A DNA stretch of 64,000 nt from DATFVA01 sp963747755 (lineage in GTDB: Bacteria; Bacteroidota; Ignavibacteria; Ignavibacteriales; Ignavibacteriaceae), in contig CAVVGK010000014.1 of assembly GCA_963747755.1 (NCBI GenBank), positions 1,178,001 through 1,242,000 of the forward strand, given 5' to 3'. The notes under the pieces are model-generated. The model was not told the DNA's origin and did not search any database. It worked only from the letters and a program-made list of their open reading frames with translations. Both the position numbers and the translations under genes were made by a program. The first letter of the stretch is position 1; every line of letters begins with the position of its first letter. Positions 54,042-62,814 of the stretch are shown here, in pieces.

Positions 54042-55997
54042 TTACTTTAAGTAAACCATCTTGCTGGTATACAGATTACCGTTCAGGTTTAAGGTGTAGA
54101 AATAAATTCCGCTTGCTGCTGCGTAACCCAGGTCGGTTGTACCGTCCCAGATACTCCGGTTAGTGCCGGAAAATGCAATTCCTTTAAATAACGTTTTAAC
54201 TTTCCTTCCAAGGGCATCATAGATAACTAATTCGGCAGGTAAATTTCCGTGTGATATGAAATTTATTGTTGTATATGAATTAAAGGGATTAGGATAGTTA
54301 TGACTTAACACATAATCAGCCGGAGGTGCCAGGGCAATGTTTAATGAAACTCTCATATTGCCGTACTGTATTTTATAATTCCTTCCCTCAGGGTCCCGGT
54401 GAATGTTGCCGTTTTCGTCCTTGAAGGTAAAATAAAAATTAACTTCCTGGTCAAGAGAGAATGCCGGGAGCTGAGTTCTGAATGCATAATTATTCTCAGA
54501 ATTCATTTGAATTTTATTAAAATTTGTATTATCAGTTGAATAATAAAGTCGAACATCAGTTACCGAAAAGCTGTCAATAAAGGCTTTATGGATCAAATAA
54601 TTGCCATTTACGTTCTGGAGATTAGGAAATGAAATTGCTTTCGCAGCGGATAATAACCCGTATCCTCTGTCATTATCAGGTTCTTCTGAATTATCTGCGG
54701 TTTCATGAAAAATGTCCCTTACCTGCACATTGGAGAGATGAGGAAAAGCTGAAAGGAGAAGTCCTGCGATTCCTCCTGCAATCGGTGTCGCAGATGAAGT
54801 TCCATTGCCGTAAGTGTAAAGGTCTGTTCCATTGGTGGAAGCTCCGTACACATCCACGCCCATTGTCACCACGTCAGGTTTAATTCTACCGTCGTAGGTT
54901 GGTCCTCTGCTGCTGAAAATGGCAACCTGGTTGTCAGCATAAACAGCACCAACGGCAATAGTATTATATCCGTCTGCAGGTGCGATTATATGATACCACT
55001 TAGATACACCTTCATTACCGGCAGCAGTTATTGTTACAACGCCCCGCTGAAAAGCCAACTCGGCAGCACGGGTAACTATTGTTGTATGACCGTTCATATC
55101 AGCATAAGTATATGAGGTTCCGGAAGTAAACTCGTTATAGCCCAGTGAGCTGCTTGTGACGTCAACTCCAAGATTTTCCATCCATTCAAGTGCAGCAGCA
55201 TAGTTATCCTCTTCAATGTGAGTCTCTGACCTGATATCTTCAGTCTTTGCAAGAATAAATGAAGATCCGAAGGAAGAGCCGATCAGCATACTGTCTTTAT
55301 ATCCGCCGATAACTGAAAAAACGAACGTACCGTGTGAATCCTGACCCGGGACATCTACACTCTGATTTGCTGTCACACTGTCGTGGAAAACATAATCATA
55401 CTCTGCCAGCACGTCGGAATTCTTTAAGGCATCATGGTATTTCCAGTTGAATCCCGTATCAAGCATTCCGATTATAATACCATTCCCTGTTATACCTTTG
55501 GAGTGAACGATAGGAACATCTGATAAGGCAAGCTGCTCGTAAGAATTACCATAGCTCTGCTCAGCTGTACTGCCTCTTTTTACAAGATTATTATTCTCAG
55601 GCTGATCATCCCGGAAAGTCAAAACTTTTACCGGGACGATCTTTTCAACGAATGGTAAATGTTCAGTCCGGTTTTTAAGATTATTATCCAGATACGCCGA
55701 TACCGCGTTGAACCAGTCGAGCTTGTTTACAATTTTTATCCCGACCGATTTTAATTGTGAAATATACGATTCATTAAGTGGCAGGTCTTCAAAAGTTATA
55801 AGCGAATCGCCGTTCATCACCTTTTGTCTTCTTGCAAGAGCACGGGGAGATATCTTCTTAAGTGCCTGATGATACCCGGGGGATGATTTAATGAGAGAGG
55901 TGCCCTCTCCCTTATCCTTGAAATAAATAAAATATTTTTCCTGCGGCAGCAGTATTACGAAAGGTACCAGGACAACAAGTAGTACAATTTTTTTCAT
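54042..55997 (-). CDS. Secreted subtilisin-family (S8) serine protease with T9SS sorting domain
   Basis: A 651-residue protein with a signal peptide (LLVVLVPFVILLPQ), an inhibitor-like propeptide (about 20-130) and an S8 catalytic domain. Active residues are Asp180 in GMLDTGFNWKYH, His222 in GQDSHGTFVFSV, the oxyanion Asn328 in TAAGNEG and Ser401 in GTSSATPIAGGIAGLL. A C-terminal T9SS sorting domain runs from HNYPNPFNSYTTINFI to KMVYLK. Its start overlaps the stop of lepB by 4 bp, so protease production is tied to a signal peptidase gene. Substrate preference unknown. Confidence 0.93.
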   Translation of the reverse strand: MKKIVLLVVLVPFVILLPQEKYFIYFKDKGEGTSLIKSSPGYHQALKKISPRALARRQKVMNGDSLITFEDLPLNESYISQLKSVGIKIVNKLDWFNAVSAYLDNNLKNRTEHLPFVEKIVPVKVLTFRDDQPENNNLVKRGSTAEQSYGNSYEQLALSDVPIVHSKGITGNGIIIGMLDTGFNWKYHDALKNSDVLAEYDYVFHDSVTANQSVDVPGQDSHGTFVFSVIGGYKDSMLIGSSFGSSFILAKTEDIRSETHIEEDNYAAALEWMENLGVDVTSSSLGYNEFTSGTSYTYADMNGHTTIVTRAAELAFQRGVVTITAAGNEGVSKWYHIIAPADGYNTIAVGAVYADNQVAIFSSRGPTYDGRIKPDVVTMGVDVYGASTNGTDLYTYGNGTSSATPIAGGIAGLLLSAFPHLSNVQVRDIFHETADNSEEPDNDRGYGLLSAAKAISFPNLQNVNGNYLIHKAFIDSFSVTDVRLYYSTDNTNFNKIQMNSENNYAFRTQLPAFSLDQEVNFYFTFKDENGNIHRDPEGRNYKIQYGNMRVSLNIALAPPADYVLSHNYPNPFNSYTTINFISHGNLPAELVIYDALGRKVKTLFKGIAFSGTNRSIWDGTTDLGYAAASGIYFYTLNLNGNLYTSKMVYLK

Positions 55998-56917
55998 TTG
56001 ATTGATTTAAATAGCCTGTCAAACCTTATCGGTTCTACAATATTATAGAACTTCCGGTTTGGTACGTATGGATCCCACGACCAGTAGATGAGAAAAGCCT
56101 CACCTATTATCATATCCCTGGAGACAAATCCCCAGTATCGGCTGTCCATACTATTTTCACGGTTATCGCCTAAAACAAAATAATAGTCTTTGGTAAGAGT
56201 ATAACCATGAACCGGCTTTCCTTCAATAGTAATTACTGTACCCTCTGCGCTTAGTGTGTTTTTACCGATTTCCCTGTCGATAATAGGCTTCCAGAAGGGG
56301 GCATTCTGTGGAGTAAGGTCTATCAGGTCACCTTTCTTAGGTACTCTTATAGGTCCGTAGTTATCCTTATTCCATCCGCTGTCTGGCGGAAAAATACCTG
56401 TTTCAGGCAAGCCAGCTTCCATCCTGTCGTTGCGGTTAATTTTTACTGCAAAAGGGAACGGCCTTGACTGCCCATCGACAAAAACTTCCTGCTTTTTTAT
56501 GCTGATAGAATCTCCGGGTAGGCCCTCGATTCTCTTAACTAGATTTATGCTGTTCTCATCCGGAAGTTCTGAACCGTATGGATACTTGAAGACAATAACA
56601 TCCCCTCTCTTCGGATCTGAAACTGAGAACATATCTACCGAAGGAATCGATATGCCGGTAAAGGGAATATAGCGCGGGGTGTGAAAATCATATGCAATTT
56701 TACTGACAAGGATATTATCGCCTACAAGCAGAGTGTTTTCCATTGAGCCGGTGGGTATCCGGAACGCATCAATGAGAAATGATTTAATTATTATTGCAAG
56801 GACTAGGATAATTAAAAATATCCTGATAATTGTACCGAACCTGGTTCTTTTTTTCCGGGGGGTATATTCGGGCGATTGAGATTCGGAATAAACAGTATTC
56901 TGAGAAGGATTAAACAA
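55994..56917 (-). CDS. lepB: Signal peptidase I
   Basis: A 307-residue leader peptidase with one N-terminal membrane anchor (about 28-50). Catalytic Ser58 lies in PTGSMENTLLVGDNILV and catalytic Lys128 in NLVKRIEGLPGD. Other conserved boxes are GDVIVFKYP and GDNRENSMDSRYWGFV. It cleaves signal peptides of exported proteins at the outer face of the inner membrane. It lies 17 bp downstream of lepA and overlaps the subtilase gene by 4 bp, forming a lepA-lepB-protease operon. Confidence 0.96.
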   Translation of the reverse strand: MFNPSQNTVYSESQSPEYTPRKKRTRFGTIIRIFLIILVLAIIIKSFLIDAFRIPTGSMENTLLVGDNILVSKIAYDFHTPRYIPFTGISIPSVDMFSVSDPKRGDVIVFKYPYGSELPDENSINLVKRIEGLPGDSISIKKQEVFVDGQSRPFPFAVKINRNDRMEAGLPETGIFPPDSGWNKDNYGPIRVPKKGDLIDLTPQNAPFWKPIIDREIGKNTLSAEGTVITIEGKPVHGYTLTKDYYFVLGDNRENSMDSRYWGFVSRDMIIGEAFLIYWSWDPYVPNRKFYNIVEPIRFDRLFKSIK

Positions 56918-56934
56918 ATAATGCCTTCTTTTTA

Positions 56935-58728
56935 TTATTCATCAATTTGCAGTACCGCAAGGAAAGCCTCCTGTGGAATTTCTACATTACCAACTTGTTT
57001 CATCCTTCTTTTGCCCTCTTTCTGTTTTTCAAGTAATTTTCTTTTCCTGGTAATATCTCCGCCGTAACACTTAGCAAGAACATTTTTCCGGAGTGCCTTT
57101 ACAACAGATTTAGATATTACTTTAGTTCCAATTGCTGCCTGTATTGATATTTCAAATAACTGCCTGGGAATCAGATCTTTTAATTTGCTGCAGACTTTTC
57201 TGCCCCAGTCATATGATTTATCCCTGTGAACAATCATAGATAATGCATCCACAGGTTCGCCGTTAAGCATTATATCTAGTTTAACAAGATCAGAATCGCG
57301 GTATCCTATGTATTCATAATCAAATGATGCATATCCCCTGGTGGTTGATTTCAACTTATCGTAAAAGTCGAATATGATCTCAGAAAGAGGAAATTCAAAT
57401 TGCAGATCGGCCCTTGTAGGATCTATATATGTGGTATTTTTGTAAATGCCTCTCTTATCCATTGCAAGCTTCATTATATTACCGACATATTCACTGGGAC
57501 AAACAATCTGCGCCTTAATAAATGGCTCTTCAATTTTTTCAATTTCACCGATGGTCGGCATCTCTGCAGGATTGTCTACTATAATTTCTTCATTTTTTTT
57601 ATTATATACAATATATTCTACGTTTGGAAGTGTGGTAATGATAGACTGGTTATACTCCCTTAATAATCTTTCCTGAACAATTTCCATATGCAGAAGTCCG
57701 AGAAATCCGCATCGGAATCCGAATCCCAGTGCGGCCGAAGTTTCCGGTTGATAAACCAGAGCCGAATCATTCAGTTTGAATTTCTCAAGTGCATCCCTCA
57801 GATCTTCAAAATCATCCGAGAGTGTTGGATAGAGTCCGCTGTATACCATTGGTTTTACATCTTTATAACCGGGTAGAGGTTTTGAGGATCCTCCTCGTGC
57901 GAGGGTGATAGTATCACCGACTTTTGTATCATGTACATCTTTTATGCCTGCAATCAGATAGCCGACATTGCCGGCCTCAAGTTCAGCCGACTTCACTTTC
58001 CTCAAACCGAGCACGCCTATCTCTTCAGCTTCAAATTCATTTTGGGTTGCGAAAAATTTTATTTTATCGCCGGTCTTAACTCTGCCGTTAAATATCCTGA
58101 TATATGCGATGGCGCCCCTGTATGCGTCAAAAATCGAATCAAATATAAGAGCCTGCAGCGGGGCTTCGGCATCGCCTTTTGGAGGAGGAATTTTTGTTAC
58201 AATTCTTTCCAGTAATTCATCTATCCCTGTTTTAGTTTTGGCGCTGACTAACAGTATTTCATTATCTTCGCACCCGATCAGATCTATTATCTGGTTTTTA
58301 ACCTTATCAATTTCAGCACTGGGCAGATCGATTTTGTTGATGACAGGGATAATTTCTAGTCCTGCTTCAACAGCAAGGTAAAGATTGCTTATCGTTTGGG
58401 CTTCCACACCCTGCGCAGCATCCACTATAAGTACAGCTCCTTCACAAGCTGCCAGGGACCTTGAGACTTCGTAGGAGAAATCAACATGTCCCGGAGTATC
58501 TATCAGGTTAAAAATATAATCATTTTTATCCTGCGCTTTGTAATGCATTTGTATTGCATGTGACTTTATAGTTATGCCCCTCTCCCTTTCAAGTTCAAGA
58601 TCATCAAGTACCTGAGCTTTGGCTTCACGCTCGGTTACAGCCCCTGTTTTTTCAAGGATACAATCGGCGATGGTGGACTTTCCGTGGTCGATATGCGCTA
58701 CTATACAAAAATTTCTAACGTTTATCAT
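56935..58728 (-). CDS. lepA: Elongation factor 4
   Basis: A 597-residue translational GTPase. G motifs are AHIDHGKST (G1), DTPGHVDF (G3), NKIDLP (G4) and SAKTK (G5); the switch region ERERGITIKSH is intact. The C-terminal LepA-specific domain shows ALGFGFRCGFLGLLHMEI, TRGYASFDYEYIGYR and IGTKVISKSVVKALRKNVL. It acts on the ribosome, classically as a back-translocase, with a role in biogenesis also proposed. The start ATG has AGGAAATGA before it. Confidence 0.97.
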   Translation of the reverse strand: MINVRNFCIVAHIDHGKSTIADCILEKTGAVTEREAKAQVLDDLELERERGITIKSHAIQMHYKAQDKNDYIFNLIDTPGHVDFSYEVSRSLAACEGAVLIVDAAQGVEAQTISNLYLAVEAGLEIIPVINKIDLPSAEIDKVKNQIIDLIGCEDNEILLVSAKTKTGIDELLERIVTKIPPPKGDAEAPLQALIFDSIFDAYRGAIAYIRIFNGRVKTGDKIKFFATQNEFEAEEIGVLGLRKVKSAELEAGNVGYLIAGIKDVHDTKVGDTITLARGGSSKPLPGYKDVKPMVYSGLYPTLSDDFEDLRDALEKFKLNDSALVYQPETSAALGFGFRCGFLGLLHMEIVQERLLREYNQSIITTLPNVEYIVYNKKNEEIIVDNPAEMPTIGEIEKIEEPFIKAQIVCPSEYVGNIMKLAMDKRGIYKNTTYIDPTRADLQFEFPLSEIIFDFYDKLKSTTRGYASFDYEYIGYRDSDLVKLDIMLNGEPVDALSMIVHRDKSYDWGRKVCSKLKDLIPRQLFEISIQAAIGTKVISKSVVKALRKNVLAKCYGGDITRKRKLLEKQKEGKRRMKQVGNVEIPQEAFLAVLQIDE

Positions 58729-59010
58729 TCATTTCCTGTGATAGAATACAAATATATGAAGGGAGTTAATATATTAAAAGTTACTTAATTATAGAGCTAA
58801 GTTCAGGTTCCCCCATTCACCACTCCAGGCAGAAGCAAAATATGCGATCGCTTAATCCTGAATATCTGAAGTTATTAAACCTAAAGGTAAGAGGTTTTCC
58901 CTAACCAGAGTCGAAGATACTCCTTATCTGCCAAACAATATATTCGTAATTAGAAAAAAATACTAATTCTGCTTTTTCTTTGGTTTTTTGCCTTCTTTTG
59001 ATATATTTCA

Positions 59011-59065
59011 ACGTATTCAGAACGTATTCAGATCGTATTCAGAACGTTTTCAGAACGTTTTCAGA
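59011..59065. repeat. Five 11-bp tandem repeats (ACGTATTCAGA family)
   Basis: The units are ACGTATTCAGA, ACGTATTCAGA, TCGTATTCAGA, ACGTTTTCAGA and ACGTTTTCAGA, directly abutting with no spacer. Units 1-2 and 4-5 are identical pairs. The 11-bp period is not a multiple of three, so it changes reading frame between units. Confidence 0.95.
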
Positions 59066-59200
59066 TGCTTGTTGCACCGTACCTTTTTTGGTTGGTTTTG
59101 AGTTTTCTACAATATTTTGGAAGAGTCTTTGACCTGTATAGCCATACTCGTTTTTACCAGTCTGTTGAGGTTTATCGGGATCAAACGGTGGGAAAAAGTG
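59053..59200 (-). pseudogene. Unrecognised coding-like remnant
   Basis: An uninterrupted 49-codon frame has no usable start codon and begins after an in-frame TGA at 59201-59203. It reads HFFPPFDPDKPQQTG, KNEYGYTGQRLFQNIVENSK and PTKKGTVQQASENVL before stopping within the tandem repeats. The composition (Lys, Gln, Tyr, Gly mix) looks like protein. Beyond the repeats the frame resumes with SEYVLNTLKYIKRRQKTKEK. I do not recognise the family. Decayed gene or chance cannot be separated by eye. Confidence 0.3.
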
Positions 59201-59447
59201 TCACCCTTTTTGAGATGAATTATTTTAGGTAATTTTCCTTTAGGCCGATTGCTGACAAATTAGAGGATATGACAAAAGCATCCATATTTTTTTTAGATCT
59301 GGTTTAATATAAGGGATATGACGAACGTGGGCAGGATTTGAATTCAGAAAAGACACTTTGAAAACCACTACAAAACGCTATTTACTCCTATTTATATTTT
59401 AAGGTATGACAAAAACGTTGACCCCGACAAGGTTGGGATCCCTCAAA

Positions 59448-59705
59448 TCAGGCAATATCCAATTTATAATTTCCATCAATAAATTCATTATCCCGGGTTA
59501 TTTTTCCTTCAAAAGGATAAATTTTGATAATGCTTCTTGTCTGGAAAGCATCGAGTATCTTTTTATAATCACCTTTATTGATCTGAATTTTGAATTTGCT
59601 TTGAAGAGGCTGGATCTCAGCAAAATATCTATCCCCGTCCCTTATAATTCTCCTGATACAGAAAGGACTGCCATCTGATAAATCTGAAAGGTCGAGTATC
59701 TGCAC
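59448..59705 (-). CDS. Small hypothetical protein
   Basis: An 85-residue ORF beginning with GTG at 59705, with a strong Shine-Dalgarno GGAGG 5 bp upstream, which argues that it is translated. The sequence has a regular strand-like pattern, RYFAEIQPLQSKFKIQINKG and IIKIYPFEGKITRDNEF, suggesting a compact alpha/beta or all-beta domain. No family recognised. It lies between the Ppx/GppA gene and the repeat-bearing gap, transcribed in the same direction as Ppx. Confidence 0.55.
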   Translation of the reverse strand: MQILDLSDLSDGSPFCIRRIIRDGDRYFAEIQPLQSKFKIQINKGDYKKILDAFQTRSIIKIYPFEGKITRDNEFIDGNYKLDIA

Positions 59706-59875
59706 TGCTTCCTCCAGGTTATGACTTTACTGTATATCAAAAAAGGATACAAAACTGCCTGAACCCCTAAAGAAGCACTACTCAATAGAAAATTAAAAAT
59801 TCAGTCTCAAATAAACAAGAGATACTGTTTAATTTTTTTACAGTCTTGGGAAGTTCATTTGAACTCGGCTTTGCG

Positions 59876-60835
59876 CTAATACTTATGAGTCAAAGATTGG
59901 TCATTATGCATCATATTTAATATAATACCTTCTCTTAGCGCGTATTCTGATATTGTTATTTCTTTAATCTTGAAAAGCTGGAAGATTTTATTCAATATCA
60001 GCAATCCTGCCGGAAGTATATCTGCTCTGTTTTTCTCCATCCCCGGAATCATTAGTCTTTCCTTCATAGTAGAGGAAGAAAGAATTTCCCTAGAAACCAT
60101 TCCTAGCTCAGCTTTGGTAAAAGTTATTGAATTTAATGACCTTGGAACTTTACGATGTGTCATCTGAAGTATGATTGCAGCCAGAGCCTCTATCGTGCCG
60201 GAACAACCTACCGCAATTTCAAAATCATAATTGAAATATGGACTGAGTGAGTTTGTTAAAAGTGATTCTATATTACTGCTGCATTCTGAAATTTTAGTCT
60301 TTTCAATAATAAAATCAGGAAAGAATTGTTTTGACAGACGCACAGCACCTATTTTTATACTTTCAGAGAAAATTCTTCTATCCCTGTTAACATTGATAAT
60401 TTCCGTACTTCCACCGCCTATATCAATGCAGAGCGCGTTCCTGCCTGACAGTGAAAGTACTTTAGAAGCACCGAGGTATATCATTTCTGCCTCTTCCCTG
60501 CCATCGATTACCTCCACGTTTATTCCCAAAGCATGCCTGACCTTATCAATAAACCATGATTTATTTTCTGCTTCACGCACAGCACTGGTTGCAACTGCTC
60601 TGAATTCCGCACCGTAATAGTCAGCCAGCTTTTTAAAATTTTTCAGCGTTTTGATGGCAAGCTCAGACTCTTTATTACTGATGTATGAGAGTCCCTCCCC
60701 TTCATGTGATCCGATCCTGATGACTTCTTTTTCCCTGTCAATAAGCTTAATTGTACCGTCCTTATTTAACTTTGCTATGATCATATGGAATGAATTAGTC
60801 CCCATATCAACAGCAGCAAAACAGCAATTTTTCAT
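59876..60835 (-). CDS. Ppx/GppA-family phosphatase
   Basis: A 319-residue protein of the sugar-kinase/Hsp70-like ATPase fold. Motifs are AVDMGTNSFHMIIAKL, VIRIGSHEGEGLSYISN, VATSAVREAENK and CIDIGGGSTEIINV. These match exopolyphosphatase and pppGpp 5'-phosphohydrolase, but the protein lacks the C-terminal domains of full-length Ppx and the activity cannot be resolved. It overlaps the GT9 gene by 4 bp at its start, so it is the distal gene of the pgeF-folB-folK string. Confidence 0.92.
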   Translation of the reverse strand: MKNCCFAAVDMGTNSFHMIIAKLNKDGTIKLIDREKEVIRIGSHEGEGLSYISNKESELAIKTLKNFKKLADYYGAEFRAVATSAVREAENKSWFIDKVRHALGINVEVIDGREEAEMIYLGASKVLSLSGRNALCIDIGGGSTEIINVNRDRRIFSESIKIGAVRLSKQFFPDFIIEKTKISECSSNIESLLTNSLSPYFNYDFEIAVGCSGTIEALAAIILQMTHRKVPRSLNSITFTKAELGMVSREILSSSTMKERLMIPGMEKNRADILPAGLLILNKIFQLFKIKEITISEYALREGIILNMMHNDQSLTHKY

Positions 60836-61938
60836 CTATACTCAGCATTACCTGTTATAGGGAAGAAGTATACGCACATTTTAAATACATCTTCCACTGC
60901 TACATCATCAATGAGATCAGACTTTCGTATATATATCTTGTTTTGACCAATAGGAGCCCAGTTAAGAGGGTTGGTGGGACCGAAGATGGAGATCTGGGCA
61001 GTCTTTGTTGTTCCCGCAACGTGCATAATGCCGGTATCATTAGAAATAAACAGATCGGATAATGAGATTAAAGCTGCAACTTCGGGAATTTTTCTGTTTA
61101 TAAAGACCGGAAGCTTGAATGACACATTATCCGTAACAAACTTTATTTCTTCTCGGTCACCCGTGCTTCCGGTAAGATAAAAATCAGCCCTGTAATTTTC
61201 TTTCAGTCTTTTAATAAGTGCTGAATATTTATAGAGCGACCAGCGGTTCTGCGGTTTGCCGGCACCAACATGAAGACCTATTAGCAGGTCATTTTTCTTA
61301 TCACGAAAGGATTCAATAAACTGTTGAGCGGCTCCCAGATCTTCATCATCGAAGGTAATTTCCGATCTGTAATCTGTGGTTGTAATGCCGAAAGGTCTGA
61401 TAATGTCGAGACTCCGCTCAGATACGTTTGAATCAGGATGTTTCCTCCAGTCTATTTCCACCCTTCTGTCGAAGAAATATGCACTGTCATTTGTTTTACC
61501 GTCAAGACTCTGCGGCCCGATTCTTATCTGAGCTTTGGATAAACGTGCTATCAGGTTGCTCGTAAATGATATTGAAACTGTAACAGGCACAAGTACTACA
61601 TCGTATCCCTCTTTCAACAGACGGATAAACTTTGAGAAGTAATAAGGATTGTAGATCTTCTTCTTATCGAATATAAAAACCCTGTCCAGAAATTTATTTT
61701 TTATCATTCCCGGGTAGTTAAAAGGACTAACAATCAAGGTGATATGACTATTGGGATATTTTTCTTTAATGGCTCTGAAGACCGAGACCCCTGCAAGCAA
61801 ATCACCGAGCTGGTTGTGCTGTCTGACGATTAGAAACTTTTTGGGATTCCCCAGATCGGTGCTTTGGTTTTCCGGGACAGAAAGAAGTTTTTGGAATGAT
61901 TTATAAAGAGCGGATGAAATGAAATTTTGTTTTGCCAT
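60832..61938 (-). CDS. Glycosyltransferase family 9 (ADP-heptose:LPS heptosyltransferase-like)
   Basis: A 368-residue GT9 enzyme. N-terminal domain motifs are RQHNQLGDLLAGVSVFRAI and ITLIVSPFNYPG. The C-terminal sugar-nucleotide-binding segments are LIGLHVGAGKPQNRWSLYKY and FISNDTGIMHVAGTTKTAQI with the final GPTNPLNWAPIG. It likely transfers heptose or another sugar to lipopolysaccharide-like core. It begins 4 bp after the small membrane-protein gene and overlaps ppx by 4 bp. Confidence 0.93.
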   Translation of the reverse strand: MAKQNFISSALYKSFQKLLSVPENQSTDLGNPKKFLIVRQHNQLGDLLAGVSVFRAIKEKYPNSHITLIVSPFNYPGMIKNKFLDRVFIFDKKKIYNPYYFSKFIRLLKEGYDVVLVPVTVSISFTSNLIARLSKAQIRIGPQSLDGKTNDSAYFFDRRVEIDWRKHPDSNVSERSLDIIRPFGITTTDYRSEITFDDEDLGAAQQFIESFRDKKNDLLIGLHVGAGKPQNRWSLYKYSALIKRLKENYRADFYLTGSTGDREEIKFVTDNVSFKLPVFINRKIPEVAALISLSDLFISNDTGIMHVAGTTKTAQISIFGPTNPLNWAPIGQNKIYIRKSDLIDDVAVEDVFKMCVYFFPITGNAEYR

Positions 61939-61942
61939 TTAA

Positions 61943-62146
61943 TTATTTTTTGTCGTTCTCATCCTGCTTTTTTATCTCTGTGAATTCGGCTTCCTCAACA
62001 TTTTCAAACCTGCTTTCAGGCTTTTTCTCTTTCTGGAAATTACGCTTCTTTTTGGCTCCCAGCCTGAAGTTGGCGATAAACAGCTTCAGGACATAATAGA
62101 TGACATAAAATAATACGAAAAATAAAATTAATCTAATCAAACTCAT
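61943..62146 (-). CDS. Small membrane protein, DUF4834-like
   Basis: A 67-residue protein: one N-terminal hydrophobic segment (IRLILFFVLFYVIYYVLKLF), then a basic stretch (RLGAKKKRNF) and an acidic, charged tail. The layout fits the Bacteroidota DUF4834 group, though that name rests on pattern. Function unknown. Its start overlaps the deoxynucleoside kinase stop by 4 bp, indicating coupling. Confidence 0.75.
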   Translation of the reverse strand: MSLIRLILFFVLFYVIYYVLKLFIANFRLGAKKKRNFQKEKKPESRFENVEEAEFTEIKKQDENDKK

Positions 62147-62814
62147 TCTATCCTCTTCGTTTCAGGCTTAAAGTATTCTTTAACGCCTCTGTCCTTTCTG
62201 AATATCTGCTTAAATAATTCATTAAAATCCTGATCATTATTTACAAAATCTATTCCCGTTGAATTGACTATAAGCAGAGGTGTATTGGAATATCTGAAGA
62301 AGAAGTGAGTATAAGCGTCGCTCAATTCTTCTATATAGCTCCTCGTCAGATTCCTTTCTATCTTCCTGCTCCTTTTTTTTATGTTGAACATAAGTCTGTC
62401 AACGCTTGATTGAAGAAATACTACAAGATCAGGTTTTCTTAAGCTGCGGGAGAGCAGCGGGAAAATGCTTTCATATAATTTCAGTTCCTCTCCGCTAAGG
62501 TTTAAGTAAGCAAAAATTCTGTCTTTATCAAATACATAATCGCTCACTATATATTCGGTGAAAAGGTTCTCCTGGTTAAGTTCTTCCTGCTGTTTGAACC
62601 TGTTTATTAAAAAAAACATCTGAGTCTGAAAAGCATATCTTTTTCGGTCGGAGTAAAAACTTTCGAGGAACGGATTTACCTCAAACTGTTCCAGTATCAG
62701 TTCTGCATTAAGCTTTTCACTTATCTTTTTTGCAAGTGATGTTTTCCCGGCCCCTATAACCCCCTCTATGGCTATATATTTAACGTCAGTATTCTCGATC
62801 AATTGTGTTACCAT
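62143..62814 (-). CDS. Deoxynucleoside kinase
   Basis: A 223-residue dNK family enzyme phosphorylating deoxynucleosides (deoxyadenosine/deoxyguanosine-type likely). The P-loop is EGVIGAGKTSLAKKI; the substrate-site motifs include EVNPFLESFYSDR, FAFQ-like RYAFQTQMFFLINRF and DRIFAYLNL; the LID arginines are in RSRKIERNLTRSYIEEL. Its start shares 1 bp with the folK stop (TAATG). In many Bacteroidota folK and dNK are adjacent or fused, so the arrangement is expected. Confidence 0.93.
   Translation of the reverse strand: MVTQLIENTDVKYIAIEGVIGAGKTSLAKKISEKLNAELILEQFEVNPFLESFYSDRKRYAFQTQMFFLINRFKQQEELNQENLFTEYIVSDYVFDKDRIFAYLNLSGEELKLYESIFPLLSRSLRKPDLVVFLQSSVDRLMFNIKKRSRKIERNLTRSYIEELSDAYTHFFFRYSNTPLLIVNSTGIDFVNNDQDFNELFKQIFRKDRGVKEYFKPETKRIE

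Larger units (their letters stand above)
58729..59447. other. Gene-poor 719-bp region beyond lepA with repeats and a coding-like remnant
   Basis: No complete gene is evident. It contains five 11-bp tandem repeats (59011-59065), a 49-codon minus-strand stretch with protein-like composition (59053-59200), and three imperfect repeats of the type GGATATGACAAAAG at about 59263, 59312 and 59401. On the minus strand lepA starts at 58728, so its promoter must lie in the left part of this region. Confidence 0.5.
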
